Assembly (NCBI RefSeq): GCF_001436115.1
Contig: NZ_AYZQ01000002.1
Span: forward strand, 186,001 to 250,000
DNA length: 64,000 bases
Source of the DNA: Lacticaseibacillus brantae DSM 23927
Lineage (GTDB): Bacteria > Bacillota > Bacilli > Lactobacillales > Lactobacillaceae
Reading direction: 5' to 3'
Position numbers and translations under genes: made by a program. Each line of letters begins with the position of its first letter. Position 1 is the stretch's first letter. The notes beneath the pieces are model-generated. The model was not told where the DNA came from. It did not search any database and was given only the letters and a program-made list of their open reading frames with translations. Shown piece after piece: positions 58,683 through 64,000 of the stretch.

Positions 58683-59264
58683 ATGACAGATTTTGAAGCG
58701 ATTAGTCAGTTAGTATTGAAAGAACGTTCTGCTCGTGGGAAGCATCAAGATGCTGCTTTGGCAGATTCATATTGGGATGACGGCACGGTCACGACCAGTT
58801 GGTCAACTGGTTTGGCGCATGAAACTTTTGTTGGACAACATCCGGCAGATTTTGATTATAGTAAGCCCCTAGTTGGCACTTATGGGACACCATTAGTCTA
58901 TCAAAATGGCAATCGTGCCTATGCTGAAGTGTCTTCAACCACCAAACATTGGTTGACTTTAGACGGTAATGAAGCAGTTGTGGAGTCATTCATGACCTTG
59001 ATTTATCGCGTCGAAAAGCGTGGCGATGTCTGGAAAATTAGTGATTTGACCAGCATTAATAATGCTGATACATTGACGCCCATGATTCCGGGCACCGATT
59101 TGCACATTGATTTGGATTTGTTGAAAGGGTTGCGCGTTTCATATCGTTGGTTAGCATATACGCGGATTAAGGCCGGCGGTCAGATCGGCAACGATGGCAT
59201 TGGTTCCGATCGGCCAGAAACCGTTAAGCCCGTTTATGACAAGGCTGAAGCGTGGATTAAATAA
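58683..59264 (+). CDS. SnoaL-like (NTF2-fold) protein
   Basis: This 193-aa protein starts MTDFEAISQLVLKERSARGK, a helix followed by the NTF2 cone strands (DGTVTTSWSTG ... VWKISDLTSINNAD). GGGAGGA lies 6 nt before the ATG at 58683. A longer frame from 58524 overlaps a terminator. It shares the C-terminal DRPETVKPVYDKA pattern with the protein at 43251, so the two are paralogues. Substrate unknown. Confidence 0.82.
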   Translation: MTDFEAISQLVLKERSARGKHQDAALADSYWDDGTVTTSWSTGLAHETFVGQHPADFDYSKPLVGTYGTPLVYQNGNRAYAEVSSTTKHWLTLDGNEAVVESFMTLIYRVEKRGDVWKISDLTSINNADTLTPMIPGTDLHIDLDLLKGLRVSYRWLAYTRIKAGGQIGNDGIGSDRPETVKPVYDKAEAWIK

Positions 59265-59286
59265 TCTTTCTACTGTATTTAATGAT

Positions 59287-59325
59287 AAAAAGCACGCCGC
59301 CAGGCTTTTCTGGCTGCGTGCTTTA
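59287..59325. terminator. Bidirectional terminator
   Basis: The stem AAAGCACGC..CCAG / CTGG..GCGTGCTTT between convergent genes. Confidence 0.85.
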
Positions 59326-59781
59326 TTTAGTTGTGTCAGTCGTGAGAATCCCAGCTTTTTCTAAAAGCGTCAGCGAGGTCTTTAGGCTCTCAATGAGTGT
59401 AGTTTGTTCTTTTGAACTCAGTTGTTGCAACAGCCCGTCATAGCGCAGTGCCACGGCCGCAATATTATGTTCAATCAAGTTAAGGCCGGTTGGCGTACTT
59501 TGGACGTTTACAATGCGCCGATTATCAGGGTTATGTTCTCGGCGCACTAGGTCCATACTTTCAAGGGTGGCAATAAGACGGGTGAGCTGAGAATTCGTGA
59601 TCCCAATCTGTGACGACAACTGTGACATGGTTAATCCTGGCTGGTTATTCACTGTGCGGAGTACAAAGCCCTGTAATTGTGTGAGTTTAAGGGCGTCTTG
59701 TGCCCGATTTTGCATGAAGGCCTGGGAAATAGATAAAAACAGTTGACTGAAAAGTTGTCCGTTGGTTGATATTTCTGACAT
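59323..59781 (-). CDS. MarR-family regulator
   Basis: This 152-aa protein has a winged HTH (LTMSQLSSQIGITNSQLTRLI, then NPDNRRIVNVQSTPTG). GGGAG precedes the ATG. It is divergent from the amidohydrolase operon, whose promoter carries a matching palindrome, so it probably represses it. Phenolic acids are common inducers of such MarR/decarboxylase pairs, but none is shown here. Confidence 0.9.
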   Translation of the reverse strand: MSEISTNGQLFSQLFLSISQAFMQNRAQDALKLTQLQGFVLRTVNNQPGLTMSQLSSQIGITNSQLTRLIATLESMDLVRREHNPDNRRIVNVQSTPTGLNLIEHNIAAVALRYDGLLQQLSSKEQTTLIESLKTSLTLLEKAGILTTDTTK

Positions 59782-59816
59782 AGGAAGTCTCCCTTTTTAA
59801 TGTTTGTTAATTAATA

Positions 59817-59849
59817 ATAGTTGACAACTATGAAATTTGCAACTATACT
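59817..59849 (+). promoter_or_regulatory. Promoter and operator of the amidohydrolase operon
   Basis: TTGACA (59821-59826), 17 bp, TATACT (59844-59849). The -35 lies inside the perfect palindrome ATAGTTGACAACTAT (59817-59831), and a half-site GCAACTAT precedes the -10. Confidence 0.82.
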
Positions 59850-59913
59850 CGCCTATATTCAAACTATAGCGCGGCTTTTTACACTGCGCTAACTGAATAA
59901 GGGGGATTTCTTG

Positions 59914-60900
59914 ATGACAAAAGTAATTACAGTTGAAGAACATTTTTTATATCCGAGCAACGCTCCTCAGCGGCCAGCTGAAGATGTGAAAGTCGATCCC
60001 AGAGGGGCTAATCCTGACCAAGTCGCGATGCTCCTGGGTGACTTTGAACAGCGAGTGGCTTACATGGACCAATATGGAATTGATATGCAGGTGATTTCAA
60101 ATCCTAATGATCCCGCGCTAACCGAAACTAATCCTGTGAAAGCTGTTGAATTGGCTCAGCAGACTAATAACCGTTTGGTCACCGATATGAATAAGTATCC
60201 TGGTCGGTTTGCTGCCCTGGCCACTCTGCCACTGGTTGACCCTGAAGCAGCGGCCGTGGAATTGCAGCGAGCTGTGACGGACAATGGTTTGAAGGGTGCA
60301 TTAATTGCTGGCGTGCCATTTGGACACTTCTTGGATGAACCACAATACCTACCGATTTTTGCCATGGCGGAGAAACTCGATGTGCCAATTTACTTGCATC
60401 CAGGCATGCCAAGCAAGGCTGAACGTGATATGTTGTATCGCAGTCCTTCATATTCGGATGCCATTGGTGACATGTTAGGTTCAGCCGGTTTCGGTTGGCA
60501 CGCTGAACAAGGCATTCAGATGATGCGCTTAATTATGTCCGGCCTATTCGATAAATATCCTAAGCTCAAATTAATCTCCGGTCACTGGGGCGAAATGGTC
60601 CCTAATTTCTTAGAACGCTTAGACGAGTTCACCGGGATGGTTCCCAATAAGCTTGAGCGTAAATTCTCAGACTACTACCGGGAAAACGTGTATATCACCG
60701 CGTCAGGGATGTTTACCAAACCGCAAATGGATCTTGGCTTAGCCGAAATGGGCGCTAGCCACGTCTTGTGGGCCGAAGATTATCCTTACCTGTTACGGAA
60801 AGAACAAGTCGCCGATTTCTTGAACAACGCTGATATCAGCGGCCAAGACCGTGAATTGATTGCCCATGTGAATAGCGAACAATTATTTAAATTAAATTAA
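59914..60900 (+). CDS. Amidohydrolase family protein (decarboxylase-like)
   Basis: This 328-aa TIM-barrel protein of the amidohydro_2/ACMSD group has the N-terminal EEH (VEEHFLYP), YLHPGMP, SGHWGEM and WAEDYPYL. These supply Glu/His, His, His and Asp metal or catalytic residues, as in 2,3-dihydroxybenzoate and gamma-resorcylate decarboxylases. The ATG at 59914 is spaced 8 nt from AGGGGG. A TTG one codon earlier is possible. It is in an operon with a quinone reductase and divergent from MarR. Non-oxidative decarboxylation of an aromatic acid is inferred. Confidence 0.87.
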   Translation: MTKVITVEEHFLYPSNAPQRPAEDVKVDPRGANPDQVAMLLGDFEQRVAYMDQYGIDMQVISNPNDPALTETNPVKAVELAQQTNNRLVTDMNKYPGRFAALATLPLVDPEAAAVELQRAVTDNGLKGALIAGVPFGHFLDEPQYLPIFAMAEKLDVPIYLHPGMPSKAERDMLYRSPSYSDAIGDMLGSAGFGWHAEQGIQMMRLIMSGLFDKYPKLKLISGHWGEMVPNFLERLDEFTGMVPNKLERKFSDYYRENVYITASGMFTKPQMDLGLAEMGASHVLWAEDYPYLLRKEQVADFLNNADISGQDRELIAHVNSEQLFKLN

Positions 60901-60918
60901 GCGAAAGGCGGTAATTTC

Positions 60919-61878
60919 ATGCAGGCAGCAGTTGTGCATGAACCAGGAGATTCTAGCAAATTAGTTTTGGAAGAAGTGCCAGTCCCTGAGGTGAAGCCAG
61001 GCTGGTCATTAATCAAGGTGCGGGGGTTTGGCATTAATCGCGCTGAAATCATCACGCGTAATGGCGGTTCGCCTTCCGTTAAGTTTCCCAAAATTTTAGG
61101 GATTGAAGCCGTCGGTGAAATTGCCGAAACCACGGATAGTGCACGTTTACCGAAGGGCCAAAAAGTGGTCACGGTTCAAGGGGGTATGGGCCGGCAATAT
61201 GATGGAAGTTACGCGGAATATGTATTGACGCGTAATGAAGCCATTTATCCAGTTACGACCCAATTGAGTTGGGAGGAGTTAGCGGCCGTTCCCGAAACCT
61301 TCCTTACCGCTTATGGCTCCTTGCTGAACTTGAAACTGGCGGCCAATGATAAACTGCTCATCCGTGGGGGCACAAGTGGTGTCGGCGTGGCAGCAGCCAA
61401 GCTGGCTAAAGCCATGCAACCGAGCGTAACCGTGTTGGCGACAACGCGCAATCTGCAAAAGGCCGACCAGTTGAAAGCTGTTGGCGTGGATATTGTTGTT
61501 GAAGACCGGAATGGCCAATTGGCGACCAATGAAAAAGTGGATAAAGTCCTCGAAATGACAGGAGCGGCGACTTTAATGGATTCGCTCAGTTACTTGAATC
61601 CAGATGGCATTCTCTGCTTAACCGGTGCTTTGAGTAATGTGTGGACCATCCCGGACTTTGATCCATTTGGTGTGCCTTCAGGTCGCTACATGACGACATT
61701 CAGTTCTGGCACTGATGTCACGCCGCAAAGTGTCACCGATGTATTCAAATTGATTGATGAACATCATATTGATGTTAAGCCGGTCAAGGTCTTCTCGTTG
61801 TCACAAATTGCTGACGCACAAGACGCCTTGGACAGCCATGATAGTTTCGGCAAAGTCGTGGTCATGCCTGGAAAATAG
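60919..61878 (+). CDS. Zinc-independent quinone oxidoreductase / alcohol dehydrogenase (MDR)
   Basis: This 319-aa MDR protein has the GroES-like N-terminal half (VRGFGINRAEIITRNG, GIEAVGEI) and the Rossmann motif GGTSGVGVAAAKLA. No zinc-binding cysteines are seen, which is typical of NADPH:quinone reductases. It ends SHDSFGKVVVMPGK. It follows the amidohydrolase gene by 18 bp. It may process the product of the upstream enzyme. Terminator at 61888. Confidence 0.9.
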   Translation: MQAAVVHEPGDSSKLVLEEVPVPEVKPGWSLIKVRGFGINRAEIITRNGGSPSVKFPKILGIEAVGEIAETTDSARLPKGQKVVTVQGGMGRQYDGSYAEYVLTRNEAIYPVTTQLSWEELAAVPETFLTAYGSLLNLKLAANDKLLIRGGTSGVGVAAAKLAKAMQPSVTVLATTRNLQKADQLKAVGVDIVVEDRNGQLATNEKVDKVLEMTGAATLMDSLSYLNPDGILCLTGALSNVWTIPDFDPFGVPSGRYMTTFSSGTDVTPQSVTDVFKLIDEHHIDVKPVKVFSLSQIADAQDALDSHDSFGKVVVMPGK

Positions 61879-61887
61879 TTGGAATTG

Positions 61888-61918
61888 TAGCAGTCACCAT
61901 GGTGGCTGCTATTTTTTT
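61888..61918 (+). terminator. Terminator of the amidohydrolase operon
   Basis: The stem TAGCAGTCACC / GGTGGCTGCTA with seven T. Confidence 0.9.
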
Positions 61919-61956
61919 GCAAAAAAAAACGGCCGAAGCCGCCCAAAGTGCCGTAG

Positions 61957-62136
61957 TTACTTTGTAGTTGGCTTCCGCTGAATGGTCAAGATTTGACCGG
62001 CCAAAATTAGCGCCAAGACAAGTACGACAGCCGTGGTGATTTTAAAAATCGGTCCGCGACCAACTGTCGATAGTAGAGTTAAGTAGTTGCCAAGTAAAAG
62101 AATCAAGACGAGCTGTTTGTTTTTCAAGTTACTCAT
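61957..62136 (-). CDS. Small membrane protein (59 aa), third of three
   Basis: This reads MSNLKNKQLVLILLLGNYL and continues with two hydrophobic helices (about 8-19 and 32-50), ending QRKPTTK. Its ATG overlaps the stop of the previous gene (4 nt), so it is translationally coupled. It is too short for a standard gene caller cut-off. No family recognised. Confidence 0.7.
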   Translation of the reverse strand: MSNLKNKQLVLILLLGNYLTLLSTVGRGPIFKITTAVVLVLALILAGQILTIQRKPTTK

Positions 62137-62417
62137 TTGAAATCACTCCTTGACCGACGCTGAGAACGTCTTTGTAGATACCGAACTAGCAGGACTAACA
62201 AAATGATTGCCCAGACAATGAGCCATAGCCAGGATGCCCAAATCCAATGAGTCAGATTGATTAACCCAGTGAAAAAGAATGAGCTTGTCCCGATAAGTAG
62301 TAACCAATTGGTAAGCCGATCGTTGGCATTTGGTCGTTGGCGAATCAGAATTGCGCTGAAATAAATTGTGGCCAAGCCGCAACCAATCATGATGAAAATA
62401 TTCCAATAAGTTGTCAT
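62133..62417 (-). CDS. Small membrane protein (94 aa), second of three
   Basis: This has three hydrophobic segments (about 7-24, 37-54 and 60-79) and an Arg-rich C-terminus (RYLQRRSQRRSR). Its start overlaps the previous gene by 4 nt (ATGA) and its stop overlaps the next. No family recognised. Confidence 0.75.
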   Translation of the reverse strand: MTTYWNIFIMIGCGLATIYFSAILIRQRPNANDRLTNWLLLIGTSSFFFTGLINLTHWIWASWLWLIVWAIILLVLLVRYLQRRSQRRSRSDFK

Positions 62418-62605
62418 TGCAGATGCCCACCTTTCGATTGCACGTCCCGCACAGCAGTGATGACTAGCAAGACCCCGAAATCGACCGCACCAAATAGTGC
62501 CATCCAGAACTTTCCACCCACTGGTAGGGTAAGCAAGCTAGAAACGCTCATCAAGAAGAGCACACTAAATATCGCATAACTGGAAACTCTTTGAGCCGTA
62601 CTCAT
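62414..62605 (-). CDS. Small membrane protein (63 aa), first of three
   Basis: This starts MSTAQRVSSYAIFSVLF with GGGGGC upstream and has two helices (about 8-27 and 34-52). It is coupled by overlap to the next gene. The three-gene run looks like a conserved operon of unknown function, possibly a multi-part membrane complex. Confidence 0.72.
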   Translation of the reverse strand: MSTAQRVSSYAIFSVLFLMSVSSLLTLPVGGKFWMALFGAVDFGVLLVITAVRDVQSKGGHLQ

Positions 62606-62788
62606 CACAATCGCCCCCACAATGTTTACTTAACCATAATATACAACGATTTTTTGAAACCGCAATCATTTAATTCAGTCTACGCCGCAAAATTGTTTTG
62701 GTGGGATTCAATCCCTTACAATGAGAATAGAACTGGAAATCGCTTACTTTGTTTGCTGACACAAAGACAATCATAAAGGAGATTACTT

Positions 62789-64000
62789 ATGCCACGACAA
62801 ACGATTAATCCGTATACCAATGAAGTTCTCAAGACGTTTGAGGATGCAACCGACCAACAGATTGAAACTGCTTTAGCGACTGCTGATAATTTGTATCGCA
62901 AGATGAAGCCACAAGCGATTAGTGATCGCACTGAGACATTGCACAAGATTGCGCAGGGGATTCGCGATCATGCCCAGGAACTGGCCGAAATTGCGACGCG
63001 CGAAATGGGGAAGCTGATTGCCGAATCCAAGGGTGAAGTGGAACTGTGTGCCATCATTGCGGATTACTTTGCCGACCACGCTGAAGCCATGCTTCAGCCC
63101 ACGACACTTCAAAGTCAGGTGACTGGTGAAGCGAAAGTGTATAGACACGCAACTGGTGTGATTCTGGCGGTCGAACCCTGGAATTTCCCTTATTATCAAA
63201 TCATGCGCGTGTTTGCGCCGAACTTTATGGTTGGCAACCCGATGATTCTGCGGGATGCAGCCAATATTCCGTGGTCTGCACAAGCTTTCGCGGATGTGGT
63301 GCTGGAAAGTGGTGCACCTAAAGGCGCGTTAACCAACGTCTTCATGAGTTATGATCAAGTCGCTGATATGATTGCTGACCCCCGGATTCAAGGCGTGGCC
63401 TTAACTGGATCTGAGCGCGGGGGCAGTTCCGTGGCCGAAGAAGCAGGGAAGAATCTGAAGAAAAGCACCTTGGAACTTGGCGGCCAGGATGTCTTCATCG
63501 TTTTAGACGACGCCAACATGGCTGACGTCAATGAAATTGCCTGGCGGTCTCGCTTGTATAACGCCGGCCAAGTGTGTACCTCTTCCAAACGGTTTATCGT
63601 GATGGACAGTGTCTATGACGAATTTCTCGATAACCTCAAGCAAAACTTTGCCGCGGTGAAACCGGGGGACCCAATGGATTCGGCGACTACGCTGGCGCCG
63701 ATGAATACCAAGAAAGCCAAAGAAAAACTGCAAAAACAAGTGGATGAAGCCATTGAGGCCGGCGCGACCGTTGCTTATGGTAATGAAAGTTACGATTTAG
63801 AAGGCCAATTCTTCATGCCGACTATTTTGACGGACATTGATGCGGATAATCCAGCCCGCCATACCGAAATGTTTGGGCCAGTGGCGCAAGTCTATAAGGT
63901 CCATTCAGAAGCTGAGGCGATTGAATTGGCGAATGATTCGCAATATGGCCTTGGCGGGATTGTCTTTAGTGGTGATTCAGCTCATGGCGAACAGGTAGCA
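62789..64000 (+). CDS. NAD(P)-dependent aldehyde dehydrogenase, succinate-semialdehyde type (partial)
   Basis: The first 404 codons lie in the window and the C-terminus runs off the end. It has VEPWNFPYYQIMR (cofactor loop), LTGSERGG, the catalytic Glu in ELGGQD and the catalytic Cys in GQVCTSSKR. The usual K-(P/H)-(A/S) segment is RDAANIP, with Arg for the conserved Lys. AAAGGAG precedes the ATG. It oxidises a semialdehyde to an acid. The exact substrate is uncertain. Confidence 0.9.
   Translation, partial: MPRQTINPYTNEVLKTFEDATDQQIETALATADNLYRKMKPQAISDRTETLHKIAQGIRDHAQELAEIATREMGKLIAESKGEVELCAIIADYFADHAEAMLQPTTLQSQVTGEAKVYRHATGVILAVEPWNFPYYQIMRVFAPNFMVGNPMILRDAANIPWSAQAFADVVLESGAPKGALTNVFMSYDQVADMIADPRIQGVALTGSERGGSSVAEEAGKNLKKSTLELGGQDVFIVLDDANMADVNEIAWRSRLYNAGQVCTSSKRFIVMDSVYDEFLDNLKQNFAAVKPGDPMDSATTLAPMNTKKAKEKLQKQVDEAIEAGATVAYGNESYDLEGQFFMPTILTDIDADNPARHTEMFGPVAQVYKVHSEAEAIELANDSQYGLGGIVFSGDSAHGEQVA

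Noticed and set aside
1-64000. CRISPR array
   Set aside because: I saw no regularly spaced 25-40-bp direct repeats. The only tandem repeat has a 168-bp period with no variable spacers.

Overview
The window looks like a chromosome segment of a lactic acid bacterium of the family Lactobacillaceae (low-GC Gram-positive). The evidence is the many AGGAGG ribosome binding sites with occasional TTG/GTG starts, LAB-type signal peptides, a strongly codon-biased gpmA, peptidoglycan hydrolases with LAB-style wall-binding repeats, and many MarR/NmrA/SDR/MFS stress cassettes. I cannot name the species from the sequence alone.

Layout. (1) 1-12.5 kb: drug and redox-stress region. It holds a MarR-controlled heterodimeric ABC exporter, a MarR/NmrA-like pair, and a MerR regulon. 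The MerR regulon comprises two flavodoxins, an MFS exporter, two aldo-keto reductases and an NmrA-like protein. Four promoters in it share the same 20-bp palindrome inside a 19-bp spacer. A tRNA-Asn follows. (2) 12.8-19.1 kb: a methyltransferase-like gene, a secreted CAP-domain protein, an AbrB/MazF-like toxin-antitoxin pair, a tandem array of structured repeats, a tyrosine phosphatase, an XRE regulator and a universal stress protein. (3) 19.3-29.8 kb: a cell-surface cluster. Six of its secreted proteins (seven with the CAP protein at 13.5 kb) share one wall-binding-type repeat. They include two repeat-only proteins, a codon-biased S-layer-like protein, a GH73 glucosaminidase, an amidase and a beta-lactamase-fold hydrolase. 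(4) 30.1-47.2 kb: gpmA followed by a serial array of integrative elements. Element A (to about 42.5 kb) is the most intact. It carries an ABC/secreted-peptide cargo, a Mor-like regulator, a replication-type DUF927 ATPase, an excisionase-like protein, a tyrosine integrase, an SOS-box-controlled small gene and a DUF1643 gene. Elements B and C are decayed relatives. Three displaced copies of the gpmA 3' end mark their right edges. A fourth trace of the same family lies near 50 kb. (5) 47.3-64 kb: more regulator/enzyme pairs. They include MarR/SGNH hydrolase, MarR/DUF998, an ABC-2 transporter, MerR/SDR, TetR/SDR, MarR/MFS/SnoaL, MarR/amidohydrolase/quinone reductase, three overlapping small membrane proteins, and a semialdehyde dehydrogenase that runs off the end.

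How it fits together. The flanks are dominated by small stress-response units, each a repressor or activator next to an oxidoreductase or exporter, with operators visible in the promoters. The middle holds an envelope-remodelling cluster and a mobile-element hotspot. The least familiar items are a five-copy family of three-way-junction repeats whose stems covary, the serial gpmA insertions with their conserved leader/attenuator, a LexA-box promoter for an unknown 71-aa protein, and two possible small RNAs, one complementary to the S-layer leader.
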